Assembly: GCA_003024175.1 (NCBI GenBank)
Contig: MDYQ01000015.1
Location: forward strand, 140,326 to 204,325
Direction: 5' to 3'
Source: Planoprotostelium fungivorum
Lineage: Eukaryota; Evosea; Variosea; Cavosteliida; Cavosteliaceae
DNA: 64,000 nucleotides
Under the pieces are notes generated by a model that had not been told where the DNA came from, made no database searches, and saw only the letters and a program-made list of their open reading frames with translations. Both the position numbers and the translations under genes were made by a program. Of this stretch, positions 11,215-24,670 are shown in pieces. Position 1 is the stretch's first letter, and each line of letters opens with the position of its first letter.

Positions 11215-13739
11215 TTAGATGCCTAATACCTTGTGTAGAAGTTGATTCATTCTGGGTATCATCACTCTGGCATCATCCATCAGGCCTGCTGAGCACAAAG
11301 CATCATCATATATCTGTGCCAGTGTCATTTCACTGCGCCAATATATTCTTTACCTGCTCAGAAACCATCTTTGCGAGAGAGGGGTCTGTGCCTCGGATGG
11401 AGTTCAATTTTTGAATGAGGGGATGTGTGATGTTGATTTCCAACTCATATTTTTGGGGCTCGTTGTTGACTTGCTCAGGGTTGACCATCTTCATCATCTT
11501 TCGGTAAGCCAGAGATCCATGATCAACAATCATGGCAGGTGAACCTGACAATCTGTGGGATACTTTGACTGATGATGCCTTTCCAACAAGGACGTCAGAC
11601 ATCCAGTTGGTGAACTCTTTGTCTGAAGCTTCCTCTTCTCTCTTGGGCTTCTCTCCCTCAGTCATTCTTGACAGTGAATCAGCAGCCTGGGTACTTGAGA
11701 TGGAGACTAGCTTCTTTCCTCTAAGATCGTACAGTTGCGACATGACAATCTCGTCAAGGTCGGAGTAGCATAGCATCACTTCCACTCCAGCCTCTCTGAA
11801 AGACTCTATGTAGGGGGACTGCTCGGCCATCTTTCTGTTTGGTGCACACAAATAATAGATGTCCTCTTGCTTCTCTTTCATCCTCTCGACGTAATCTATT
11901 ATTGTTATTCTCTGTCTGTAAGCTCTCTTCTCACCAACGAGTGTGACTGGCTCCTTCTCGGGCTGGGTGTTGCTCTCAAATTGGACAATCTTGCACAACT
12001 CTTCCTTGTGTGTGGGATCGGAGCACAGTCCCTCCTTCAGAAAGTTTCCATATTCCATCTGGAACTTCTTGAATTGCGCTGGATCCTTCTTCATTCTATC
12101 GTCCGTTAGATGGTTTAGATGGAAGTGACATACTGCTCGTGTAGGAATTTGATGATTCTTCTGGTACAGACCAAACCAAGACGCTTGATCAGTGCAGAGT
12201 CCTGGAAATGTTCTCTCGATAGGTTGAGTGGGAGATCCTCAGAGTCGACGACTCCACTGATGAATCGTAGCCAATCAGGGAGCAGTTTGGCTTTGTTCTT
12301 GATCAAAACCTATCACCCATCAGGCAAGTTATGGTCATTCAACCTTACCTTTCGGCAGTACAGGGAGATGTTCGGCTCCATTCGTCCCATGCCAAACTTC
12401 TCAGTGTGATGTTCGCCAATGTAAAACAAGCTTCTCAGATTGACTGGAGAGTCCGTGGAATAGTGCAAGTACATCAATGGACTGTCAAAAGATCCACCTG
12501 TACCAGATTAACTCACTTTGTCATACACATCCTCACTGATGAATCGATAGAACTGCTTGTGGTCTTCCTCTGATATCTCATTCTTGGACATTGTCCAGAG
12601 AGGCTTGACGGTGTTAATTTGCTTTGTGTTGAGATGAATGGGGAAGCCAACAAAATTGGAATACTTCTTGAGTATTCCTGTTGGTTGGTGAGATGTTTGT
12701 CGTGTCGAGCGACTCACTCTCAATACCATCTCTGATGGCAAATTCGGTGTTGTTGTTGTTCAGCTTGAGGATGATCTTAGTTCCACGAGTGACACCCTCA
12801 GCCTCTGAGATGGAGTATCTTCCAGTTCCATCAGATCTCCAGCAGTACCCCTTGGATCCCTCCGTTGCTGATTTGGAGAACACCGTCACGTCATCAGACA
12901 CCATGAATACCGAGTAGAACCCAACACCAAATTGTCCGATGATTTCGTCAGCACTCTTTCCCTCCGTCTTCATCTTCTGGACGAAATCCAACGATCCTGT
13001 CTTCCTCAGTTTCGATTTTCCTCCTCTTCTCACCAGAGTGTCCGATGTTTCCCAGGTTTCCAATCAGTTCTTCTTTTGTCATTCCAATTCCAGTATCCTG
13101 TGAGCGTTATTTGACGAAGAGATACCACTTGACAAGACATGAGATGGGACAGAGAGTTCATGCAACAAGACAAAGGCTATGAATGGACAATCCTCACTTG
13201 GATGGTCAATGTGAGGTTGGATCGATCAGCATATAATTTGATCTCAAAGGGGACCTCGGGATCGGTGAGCGTCTGTCCTGAGTTCTGCAGCTGTCTGGCT
13301 TTCTCCAGCGCATCGGAGGCATTCGAAACCAACTCTCTCACGAAGACCTCTTTGTCGGTGTACAGTGATTTGGCAACGATGTCGAGCAGCTTACGTGTCT
13401 CTGCCTGAAATTCCAGTGTTTGTGATTCACCTTTTGAGCAGTTAGTCTTACAAGACATATTTACACCAATCCTTACAACAAAGGAATATAATCACCTGAG
13501 GCTGTCTCAGAATTAACATGAGCTGTTGCATTAGGATTGGTGACGGCCTCTTTGACGATTCCTTCAGTCTCCTCCGATCGTACTACCCTTGAGGAGTGAA
13601 TGGGTCTTACTAATCCACTTCGACAAGTGACGGCAATCTTGGGTTGCTTCAAGGCTATTTGCGAGGGAAGGAAACGAGGGGTTGTCCATATAGCTTGGTT
13701 TGTTCTCCTTGTAACATGCTGAGTGAAACGGAGCATCAT
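11215..13739 (-). CDS. TRAP1: Mitochondrial Hsp90 chaperone, TRAP1 type
   Basis: ATP-driven chaperone of the mitochondrial matrix. Exons, minus strand: 13496-13739, 13198-13430, 13034-13097, 12718-12996, 12527-12677, 12349-12481, 12134-12309, 11354-12095 and 11215-11313; phases close. Start 13739 ([18 protein letters not shown]) gives an Arg-rich presequence without acidic residues; the upstream ATG at 13823 adds acidic residues. GHKL ATPase motifs are present: [48 protein letters not shown] and GTKIILKL. The middle domain has [21 protein letters not shown], the Hsp90 signature. The last exon ([18 protein letters not shown]) matches the TRAP1 C-terminus, and there is no MEEVD tail, so it is the organelle paralogue and not cytosolic Hsp90. 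The donor of the intron at about 12482-12526 is chosen for phase only. Confidence 0.95.
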
Positions 13740-13858
13740 TCTCTGTTGTTTTTTTATGTGATCTTCGGGACACAAACCTGATTTCTCAAAAGCCGAAAAC
13801 TCTGCGAATACTCTCCTTTTCATTTTTGATCTGCTTCATCGCATCGTTCGGCCAGGCG

Positions 13859-16308
13859 ATGAAGTTCGTGGCTCTTGTCAGTGGAGGAAAAGATAGTTGC
13901 TTTTCCATCCAAAAATGTTTAGAAGAGGGACATCAGCTGGTTGCGATTGCTAATCTTCGACCTAAGGAAGGTAGCTCCTGTCGTAATCAGAATTCCCGTC
14001 TGAATGGATAAGGTGTCGACGAACTGGATAGCTACATGTATCAAAGCGTAGGTCATGAAGTGATTGAAGCATACAGCCACTGTATAGGTGTACCTCTGTT
14101 TCGTGCGGTGATAAAAGGTGAAACGTCAGAGGTTTGAATATTGAGAGTCAATGCAGGTACGTCAATTGAAGAGGGTTTAGAATATTTTGAGGCGAAGAGA
14201 GGAGATGAAGTGGAAGACCTCTTCGACCTACTTCAACGAATAAACGGAGAGATCCCAGGAATAGAGGCTGTCAGTAGTGGAGCTATACTATCCACCTACC
14301 AAAGGAATCGTGTCGAGTCTGTGTGAGTTTACATCTGTTCATCGACACCACATCACTAGCGGTCAACGAGATTAATCCATCTAGATGCACAAGAATGGGA
14401 TGGATATCCTTATCACCTCTATGGATGAGAGATCAATTGGAACTACTAAATGAGATGGTGACCTCAGGTATAAATGCTATCATGATCAAGGTTGCTGCCA
14501 TTGGGCTTTTACCAAACAGACACCTCGGTAAAACGCTGTCTCAGTTGCAACCTCATCTCCTCAAGATAGTGAATATTACGATTCAATCGCACAAGAACTA
14601 ACCGATACAAGAATAGAGAATTTCAGGTGCATCCATGTGGAGAGGGAGGAGAATACGAGACATTGACTTTAGATGCACCCTACTTTCTCAAGCGGATCAT
14701 CGTGTGAGTCTTGGAAGATAACGATCATATATAATCAAATAGATATGACTTTAATCAAGTATGTAACGAGAGTAGGGATGCGTCTGAAATCATCTATGGA
14801 GATGGTATTCAGGACAGTATGGGCGGCCTGGCGCATCTTCGCATCACCTCATTTCATCTAGAGGATAAGTCTGAAGAAGAGATTACGGTCTGGAGGGGGA
14901 CGATGTCAAGAATAGACAAGGAAGCAACAGCGACACACAAGAAGATACCAATCAGTGATCTCTCAACCTTGCATGCTACAAGGAGAACTACCTCTCATCG
15001 TCTAGAACTACACAGCATCATGGGATTATCAGGACACGAGACGGACCAGTCTCTGGAAGCGCAATTTGAAACCATATCAGCTGAATTGAAAGGTGATTTC
15101 ATGTACCGCAAAGAATCACTGAACACTATAGACATACTTGAACACCAAGGATCATCGATGAACCAAATCTACTATGTTTATGTATACATCAGGGACATGA
15201 ACCGCTTTGTTGAAATGAACAACTTATACAAGAGAATGTTCAATAGGATCAACCCTCCTGCCAGGTGAGAGAGAGTATAGAACGAATTGATTCTTTTCAG
15301 AGCATGCATCAGCACGATACTGCCCCGAGGACGAGATGTGATGATGGACTGTATGATCATGAGGAAGGATATTGAAAAGACTTCGCACAAAACCTTGCAC
15401 GTTCAGAGCGTCTCCCAATGGGCTCCGGCATCTATTGGACCTTATTCCCAAGCCAAGATGGTATCTCTATTATATCTTGACCATTTCATTTTCGACCAAG
15501 TGACGAATATGAATTAGGTAGATGGAATATTATACCAAGCTGGCCAGATCGGCCTCGTGCCAAACAAAATGATTCTTTGCTCAGACGACACAAATTCTCA
15601 ACTGGAGCAGATTGTGGATAATATCAATGCTGTGTACAAGTCTTTCGATCACATACCATCTCATTGCATGTCGCTTACGGTATACATGATCAACAAGGAA
15701 GACCTGGAGATGGTACAGAGGAGGGTGGAGGAGATAGAAGGACACCAGAATCGGATAGTGGAATATGTCGGCGTTACTGCCTTACCGAGGAACTCCAACA
15801 TAGAGATCCAGTCCATATCTACCTCATGTTTCCCATTAGAGATCGTCCACCAAGGTCAGTGAAGTAGAGTCTTTCTATCATCGATGATATAATGGAGCAA
15901 CAGATGTTGGGAGAATCAAAACGGCTATTCTACTGTTGGGAGGAAGAAAGTACATCTACCACGCGCAAATTAGAGAGGAGCAGTATCATCTCTCTACAGT
16001 CCAGGGTATATTCGATCTCGTCCAACAGGAGAACAAAAGTATGGAAGGGATATCCATTAAGTGCTACTACGACATTCAAATGGATCACACATTCTCTCAG
16101 GGTGAGACTATTCTTCCCAACGTGGATCAATGTTACAGATATCGACAAGATGTGCGAAGAATACAAAATCCAAGATATCAGCGTCACTCCTGCACACTGG
16201 TTGGGTGAATCTGTGATGTCTTTGATCCTGACGATCCCTACGGTGCCACATCTATTGATACAAGATGGTCTGGATGAGGTCAGTATCTTGATAGATGATC
16301 AGACTTAG
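13859..16308 (+). CDS. DPH6: Diphthine--ammonia ligase with C-terminal RidA/YjgF-like domains
   Basis: Catalyses the last step of diphthamide formation on elongation factor 2, the ATP-dependent amidation of diphthine. Ten exons: 13859-13970, 14013-14117, 14157-14322, 14385-14568, 14627-14703, 14776-15264, 15301-15460, 15518-15854, 15904-16101 and 16139-16308, which sum to 665 residues, close to yeast Dph6. The N-terminal ATP-pyrophosphatase domain starts KFVALVSGGKDSCFS (SGGKDS PP-loop), followed by IEAVSSGAILSTYQRNRVE, KVAAIGLLPNRHLGKTLSQ and the signature HPCGEGGEYETLTLDAP. The rest holds two RidA-like modules, seen from YVYVYIRDMNRFVEMN and, more clearly, QWAPASIGPYSQAKMVDGIL. It is divergent from TRAP1 across about 120 bp, so the two may share a promoter region. 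Confidence 0.94.
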
Positions 16309-16399
16309 ATTGAGCAGATCAACAACCCATATTGAGTGTTTTATCACTGTGGCCTAAAGTCTTTATGACATAAAAGGTTGCGTCGTTTGGGCCTTTATA

Positions 16400-16815
16400 T
16401 CACTGACGAAGCCAACCGCACTGCACAGCAAACCAAGCGATTGTGGCCGTTGGTATGAAATCTGTGACTGAGGCCGAGAGTAAGTGAGTGCAATCGGCCC
16501 CCAATTATGGGGGACTCACATGGCAAGATCTCCTCTGCAAAGTTGGCGAATGCGACGAGAGGACTACCATATAACCAATAAACTAGGGCTGCACTTGCAG
16601 GCGCCCACACCTCAATACTGTAAGCTTGACAAAATTTATGGAGAACTTACTACGTCTATAGTTTCTCCTAGTCCAGGGATGAGGAATGTTAATAATCCCA
16701 AGAGGTCAATGATAATTGAAAAGATCAGTTTGATAATATTGCTTGAAGTCCAACGTATGTGTTGTAAACTATATAGCATCCCTGTGGGGGAAAGATCTGG
16801 TCTTCGTTGGGGCAT
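16400..16815 (-). CDS. Small membrane protein of an uncharacterised conserved-looking family
   Basis: Three exons on the minus strand (16651-16815, 16520-16610, 16400-16461) give 105 residues with consistent phases. It contains a hydrophobic core DLLGLLTFLIPGLGE, then VWAPASAALVYWLYG and EEILPYFIPTATIAWF. This D-x-GxxT-ypGLGE...VWAPxSA...EExLP...IPTxTIAW pattern resembles small membrane proteins I recall from bacteria and from plants or algae, with no assigned function. At least two membrane segments are likely. It lies 91 bp from the DPH6 stop in convergent orientation. An uninterrupted 188-codon plus-strand frame (16484-17050) partly covers it and is a shadow. The gene model is well supported by splice phase and pattern; function is unknown. 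Confidence 0.78.
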
Positions 16816-17079
16816 CTTACTGATGGTCGTGATAAATAAAAAGCCGATCCACAGACCAATAACACCACATTTTTTTGTATTTAGAGATGACAGAGCTCTC
16901 TGTGACGAATTACGAATGATACAGACACAAGCCTCCAGATCATTCAGAAAATTTGTCCCGAACGGAGGTGATGCAATGAAAACACATCAGGATGCTTATA
17001 GGTTGTTTTATTCCTATGTATTTCTATTGAACACTTCCTACGCTCAATAAATCATCAAGATATGCGTCAAACACACCAT

Positions 17080-17418
17080 TTACCGCGAGTTGTTGTAAGA
17101 GATGGTTGCACCAGCACCCAAGAAGATGGCGACGATGTGAAAGAAAGTTCTCTGTGGCTGAGGTCTAGCAATGGTCTCACGGTAGTAGATGGCGTTCTGC
17201 TTGACGAAGGCACCAGCATTTTGCAGAGAGAAGTTCTTCGCAGCGTTGGTAACAACTGTTCCGACCTTGTGCTCGAAAAATGGCTGCCAAGGATTCTTGG
17301 GCGCCTCAGGAATCTGATAGGTCTTGGCAAGAGTAGCCAAGGGAAATGGTTCCTTGCTGGCGAAATCCGCAGGAGTCAACCTCTTTGGGGCGTGAACAGG
17401 GGCGTCGTGACCAGTCAT
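17080..17418 (-). CDS. 112-residue protein with one C-terminal membrane segment, likely mitochondrial
   Basis: An intronless frame from ATG (MTGHDAPVHAPKRLT...) to a stop at 17080. It has a Pro/Ala-rich N-terminal part, NPWQPFFEHKVGTVV, an amphipathic middle and a single hydrophobic stretch near the C-terminus (TFFHIVAIFLGAGATISY) ending with basic residues. That size and plan are typical of small accessory subunits of respiratory complexes or of ATP synthase, for example the F0 f-like subunits, but the similarity I see is too weak to name it. It starts 97 bp from gamma-tubulin on the opposite strand, so a bidirectional promoter is probable. Coding status is inferred from length, composition and position. 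Confidence 0.65.
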   Translation of the reverse strand: MTGHDAPVHAPKRLTPADFASKEPFPLATLAKTYQIPEAPKNPWQPFFEHKVGTVVTNAAKNFSLQNAGAFVKQNAIYYRETIARPQPQRTFFHIVAIFLGAGATISYNNSR

Positions 17419-17515
17419 TGTCTCTCAGTTTGCTCGATGCAGAACCAACTTTCTTATGATATCCTTAAGAGATGTCACAATCTCAGCTTTGCCGCCAAAA
17501 AATCAATTTGCAAAA

Positions 17516-19200
17516 ATGCCACGCGAGATCATCACGCTGCAAGTTGGACAATGTGGAAACCAAAGTGATTGTCTTTTCTGTCTGGTGATAGTGATTGACT
17601 TTTTAAGTTGGAATGGAGTTTTGGAAGAAGCTATGTTCTGAACATGGCATCAACAGCGACGGATTTTTAGAGCCTTACGCGACTGAAGGTAGATTTTTCA
17701 CATCTTCAAAATCGAATTGAACAATTGTAGGTGGTGATCGTAAAGATGTCTTCTTCTATCCTGCAGATGATGAGCACTTCATTCCTCGTGCTATCCTTAT
17801 CGATTTAGAACCAAGAGTAAGACAGCTATTTCTCTCTGTGATAACCGTTGGACAGGTTATCGGATCCATCCAAACCTCTTCACATGCGAACTTGTTTAAT
17901 CCCGAGAATATTTATCTGTCGGCGGACGGAAGTGGAGCAGGAAACAACTTTGCCAATGGTCATAAACAAGCCGAAAAGGTGATTCCTTCGACGGAATTGT
18001 GTTGATTCGTGCAGGTAGCTGAAGCACTGTTCGATATGATCGACAGAGAGGCCGATGGAAGTGACAGCTTGGAGGGATTCATGTTGACTCATTCCATTGC
18101 TGGTGGTACTGGAAGTGGTGTTGGAAGCTTTCTGCTGGAGAGACTGAACGATCATTACCCCAAGAAGTTGATTCAAACCTATTCCGTATTTCCAAATATG
18201 AAGGAAGCCGCCGATGTGGTCGTTCAACCGTACAATGCTCTGTTGACACTAAAAAGATTGACTCAGAACGCCGACTCTGTGGTGAGTTTTCTGTTTCTGT
18301 TTCGTGTGATCAACAATGACAGGTGGTGATTGATAACACGGCCCTGAATCGTCTGGCAACAGACAATCTGCGAGTGGATAAACCCTCCATCGATGAGACG
18401 AATAGCATCGTATCTACCATCATGGCAGCAAGCACAACGACGTTGCGATACCCGGGATATATGAACAACGACCTCGTTGGGCTGAATGCCTCTCTCATCC
18501 CCACACCAAGATGCCACTTCCTCATCACAGGATACACACCTCTTTCCATCGTCAGGAGTGAGCCCACCATCCAGAAGACCTCAGTTTTGGATGTGATGAG
18601 AAGATTACTTCAACCGAAGAACATCCTGACATCGACACCGATGAAGAAGGGATGCTACATCTCCATTCTCAACATCATCCAAGGCGAAGTCGATCCCACA
18701 CAAGTGCATAAATCACTCAACAGAATCCAACAACGAAAGATGGCCAACTTCATTCCTTGGGGACCTGCATCGATTCAAGTTGCATTGTCCAAGAAGTCAC
18801 CCTATGTACAGGTGATGTCTCTCCTGTGATGGTCCTCTGAACATCAACAGACCGCACACCGAGTCAGCGGACTCATGATGGCCAACCACACCTCCATCCA
18901 CACGGTGTGTTCCCTCTGCCATCCACTCTGACGTGGTACAGTTATTCGCGCAGATCGTGAAACAATATGACATGATGCGCACGAGGGGTGCTTTCCTCAA
19001 CGGTTATCAACAGGAGCCACTGTTTGAGGGAGGGCTGGAAGAGTTTGATGTGTCGAGAGAGGTGTGCATCACACACTCTGTTGGTCTGACAGAGATAGGT
19101 GGTTACCGACATGATCAACGAGTACATTGCTGCCGAGAAGGCAGATTACGTCAACTATGGTTTGGATGTGGAATCCAAACAGAGGAATGCGTCCTCTTAG
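17516..19200 (+). CDS. TUBG1: Gamma-tubulin
   Basis: Microtubule-nucleating tubulin of the gamma-tubulin ring complex at the centrosome or basal body. Nine exons: 17516-17564, 17608-17688, 17731-17816, 17856-17978, 18015-18281, 18323-18811, 18851-18904, 18942-19061 and 19099-19200; 456 residues. It begins [16 protein letters not shown]. It shows [17 protein letters not shown] (nucleotide loop), [34 protein letters not shown] and [15 protein letters not shown], all gamma-specific. The C-terminus ends [13 protein letters not shown] plus a short tail. AATAAA lies at 19206-19211, a few bases past the stop. Call is certain. Confidence 0.98.
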
Positions 19201-19205
19201 ACGGA

Positions 19206-19211
19206 AATAAA
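19206..19211 (+). terminator. AATAAA polyadenylation signal of gamma-tubulin
   Basis: AATAAA begins six bases after the stop codon, in the 141-bp gap before the PP2A B55 start. Confidence 0.5.
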
Positions 19212-19341
19212 AAAGATAAGAGTCGTTGTAGTGTCAAAGATGTCAAATGGACGGAGGGACCTCATCACAAGCCGAACAGGAATCAGAAGAGATTACCTGT
19301 AGAATTAGGATCACGAGACTGGCATTCAGTTTCTCTCAAGG

Positions 19342-20820
19342 ATGTCCGAGACGAGATGGAAGCTCAACCAAGTCTTTGGAGAAGATCCATCTGCGGTGAA
19401 TGAAGGTGACAACATCCTGTGTGACCTTCGAGGGAACATGTATCTCAATACTTCACAGAGAACGTGATAACGAGTGTTCAATTTGACCCACATGGAGACT
19501 TTTTGGCGATTGGATATCAGTGTGGGCAGGTGGTTGTTTTCAAGAATACCACAGGTTTGTCTCTCACTCGCCTGTTAAATTGATAAATATAGGAGATACA
19601 TTCAAATTCCACGGTCAATTCGAGAGTCATCACCCTGAATTTGATTTCTTGACTTCGCTGGAGATTGAGGAGAAGATCAATCGTATCCAATGGATCAAGG
19701 AGAGGTATTCTAATAACACTCGGTTGATGCTTACCAGCAATGGTACGTACCGACGTATCTTGTGAAAGATTCACAATGAACAGATAAGACGATCAAACTG
19801 TGGAAGATTGGGGAGAGAAGAAGTAAGGCAGAAGACATGGGGATGTCCACTATATCGACACAACAGAAGAGAGTCTACGGCAACGCACACGCGTATAACA
19901 TCAATTCGGTTTCTCTCTCTTCTGATGGGCAGCACTTCATCTCCTCCGATGATCTGAGAGTGAATCTGTGGAATCTGGAGAATCAGAGAGAGGTATTCAG
20001 TGAGTCTCATCTACCGAGATCTTGCCCTCAGTCATACAGCGTGTGTGGACATCAAGCCATCCAATATGAGCGATCTGTCCGAAGTGATCACAGGAGCCGC
20101 TTTCCACCCTCAAGTGTGCAATCAATTCTCATACAGCAGTTCAAAGGGTGTCATCTACATGGTGGATATGAGACAGAATGCTGTGTGTGATGGAAATACG
20201 AAATGTGAGTCCATGATAGCATCGTCTGCTCACCTGAACAGGTTACAAAGAGAAGTCGGCGAACAAGTCCTTCTTCTCTGAAGTTACGAGTTCCATGAGC
20301 GACGTGAAATACAGCAACGACGGTCGGTACATCTTAGCGAGGGACTATCTGTACCTGAAAGTATGGGATGTAAATATGGACAGTGAGCCTCTCATCCCAC
20401 TCATGCGTCTGAGCCATACAGGTGAACCTGTGGCTGTGTACAGCGTTCACGATCACATCAAGCCGAAACTGTATGAGTTGTACGAAAGCGATCACATCTT
20501 TGACAAGTTTGAATGCTGCTGGGCACCGAATGGCAACAGCATCATGACCGGAAGTTATTCTAACAATTTCACCATCTTCGATGCGGAATCTGGTATCCCC
20601 AAACACCTTCAAGCGGTGAACCCGAGAGACAAGCGAAAACACAAGAAATCCCAGAGTCTGCCCACCACAGAAGACATCAATTTCGATGAGAAGGTGACAC
20701 TCTTTGAGAGATGAAAACTCAACCAAACAGATCTCCCACATGACGTGGAGCAGTAAGAGTGATTTGATCGCTGTGGCAGCAGGGAATTACATATACCTGT
20801 ATCACCAATCCAACAAATGA
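19342..20820 (+). CDS. PPP2R2: PP2A regulatory subunit B (B55/PR55 family)
   Basis: Seven-bladed WD40 substrate-recruiting subunit of protein phosphatase 2A. Exons: 19342-19405, 19459-19554, 19593-19742, 19784-19999, 20040-20204, 20242-20693 and 20731-20820; 410 residues with closed phases. The first Met reads [14 protein letters not shown], matching the WxFxQVxG start of the family. The two PR55 signatures are present: [19 protein letters not shown] and [16 protein letters not shown]. Also seen are [52 protein letters not shown], and [18 protein letters not shown]. The insert between blades near [13 protein letters not shown] is short compared with animal B55. Upstream frames at 19240-19340 are other-frame noise. 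Confidence 0.96.
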
Positions 20821-20894
20821 CCTCATCCATCGTGGGATCACACCAGCGAGAAGTGAATGAATGAGAGAGCGTTTCTACTCTTTTATATGGCTCT

Positions 20895-21962
20895 TCAGTG
20901 AGCAGCGTGTGGTTTCACTCGGGCGATCTCGGGTGTGGGGTCCAAGAAGGGATTGCCCGTGAGAGGCCTCAGGTTCTTGTTCATCATCTGTTCCATTCCT
21001 TCCGCCAAGCTCAGTACCTCCGAAGAGAAAGGGTTCGTGTTTGCCTTTCGTACCATCACCGGTGAGGGCTTCTTGACCTACAATCATATCAGTCAAAGTG
21101 TCGTCCATCGATGATCACCTCGGGGGTGGAGAGATCGATGAGGAGGCTACTCTCGAGCTTCTTGTGTACGGGGGGTGTGGCCATGATGGGGGAGATGGGG
21201 AATCTGGGCTTGTGTGCCACGTCGAGATCAGATTTGGCCAGCTTCTTCTCTTCGAAGGAGGTCTCTTCTTTCTTCGGTCTATCGACCACAGCAGAGGAAG
21301 TGGACTTGCTTCTGTTTCTTCCAAAGTCGCCCTTTCTGTCCCTTCCCTCGTGCATGTTGGAGATGGAGCCTGATCTCTGTCTCTCGTTGTCGTCGAGGGT
21401 GGGGTAGTCTTCTTCTGTGCCCTTTCCTCTGTGGACATTGGCATACTGAGCCTCTGACCACTCGATCCACTCGTCGTAGCTCAATTGTCTTTCGCAAGGC
21501 TTCTTGTAGAAGGGTTTGTCGTTTCTGGTGGTCAAGTGGATCTTGAGCAGCAGCACTCCTTTTCCGCTCTTTGTGTGTTGCTTGCTCTTTGCATTTCCTA
21601 GTCTGAACCATTTGAGGTGCACATTGCCGTCGTCGTAGTCTGACAACTTGAGAGTAACCTCTCCCAACCAGTCAGAGCTGACCACATGGTAGCCCTTCTC
21701 TCTCAATTGGAACGTTACACCATCGTTGTGCACGTTGTCCACAGGAAAGGTAAAGATCTCCGCCCAGTAAGTCTTTCCACTCTTGTACCCCGTGCCCTTC
21801 TTTTGGGTGGAACCGCCTCCAATGTACTTCACAACTACACCAGGGTGCACTGTTGCTGCGGGGATGCGAGAGACCACCTCTCTGGCCTCAATAACTACAA
21901 TGTTCGTGAGTCTGAAGCCCTGTATCTTCTCTCCCACCTTGAACGTAGAATATCTTCTGCAT
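20895..21962 (-). CDS. C2-domain protein with basic, Ser-rich tail
   Basis: About 327 residues. Exons, minus strand: 21938-21962, 21119-21894 and 20895-21077. The first 25-nt exon (MQKIFYVQ) joins VIEAREVVSRIPAATVHPGV, giving the first strands of a C2 beta-sandwich. The domain continues through TYWAEIFTFPVDN, SSDWLGEVTLKLSDY and KGVLLLKIHL, roughly residues 1-130. C2 domains bind lipid or protein, often with calcium; I do not see the full set of calcium-binding aspartates, so calcium dependence is doubtful. The remainder is charged and low in complexity (RNRSKSTSS) with an (M/L)NPFLDPTPE-like C-terminal motif, perhaps an adaptor-type peptide. An upstream in-frame ATG at 22091 is an alternative start. 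No specific family recognised. Confidence 0.8.
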
Positions 21963-22166
21963 GATTGTATTTATAGTATAAAGTCGTTGGTCGTGAATGT
22001 GTCGTGATGTGTTGGGTTGCTTGAAGATGGTCTGCTGGCATCCTCGAGGTTGTCTTAAATCATCGAGATTTCTCTTAATTTCTCCGCTCATCGGGCCCCT
22101 TTTTGACAGATCACTTCCGAGAACTTTCGCGATTTATCTGTGAGGTTGTAAAATAACCGGCAGGAG
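21963..22166. promoter_or_regulatory. Divergent intergenic region between C2 protein and carboxylesterase
   Basis: 204 bp between two outward-facing starts, so it must hold both promoters. No clear TATA box or repeated motif stands out. Confidence 0.35.
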
Positions 22167-24451
<2,285 letters not shown>

Positions 24452-24470
24452 AACCAGGCCAGCGATATCG

Positions 24471-24480
24471 TGTAATAAAT
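24471..24480 (+). terminator. Probable polyadenylation signal after carboxylesterase
   Basis: AATAAA occurs in the sequence gtgtaataaatcaat about 20 bp after the family-like stop of the esterase. Confidence 0.4.
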
Positions 24481-24670
24481 CAATAGTAAGAAGCTATATT
24501 ACGCGGTTTCGAAGCTTTGATCAAAATGTATCAATAAATCGTGTTGAATATTTTAAACACGTCTACAATTAGTACCGTCTTCGGATAAGCGGCAGACAGA
24601 TCTGCCTCCTAGTTCCTCATAGAGCAATATAGAACAGCATATATTGCGTCTAGACTACTCTTTGAACGGG

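Noticed and set aside
11215-13739. Cytosolic Hsp90
   Set aside because: No MEEVD terminus and no charged linker; the presequence and last exon match TRAP1.
16484-17050. 188-codon plus-strand open frame
   Set aside because: No family resemblance, AT-rich composition, and a phase-consistent three-exon protein with a recognisable pattern lies on the opposite strand across part of it.
21098-21546. Several plus-strand frames of 90-110 codons opposite the C2 gene
   Set aside because: They mirror the Ser/Arg/Asp-rich codons of the minus-strand coding sequence and have no motif.
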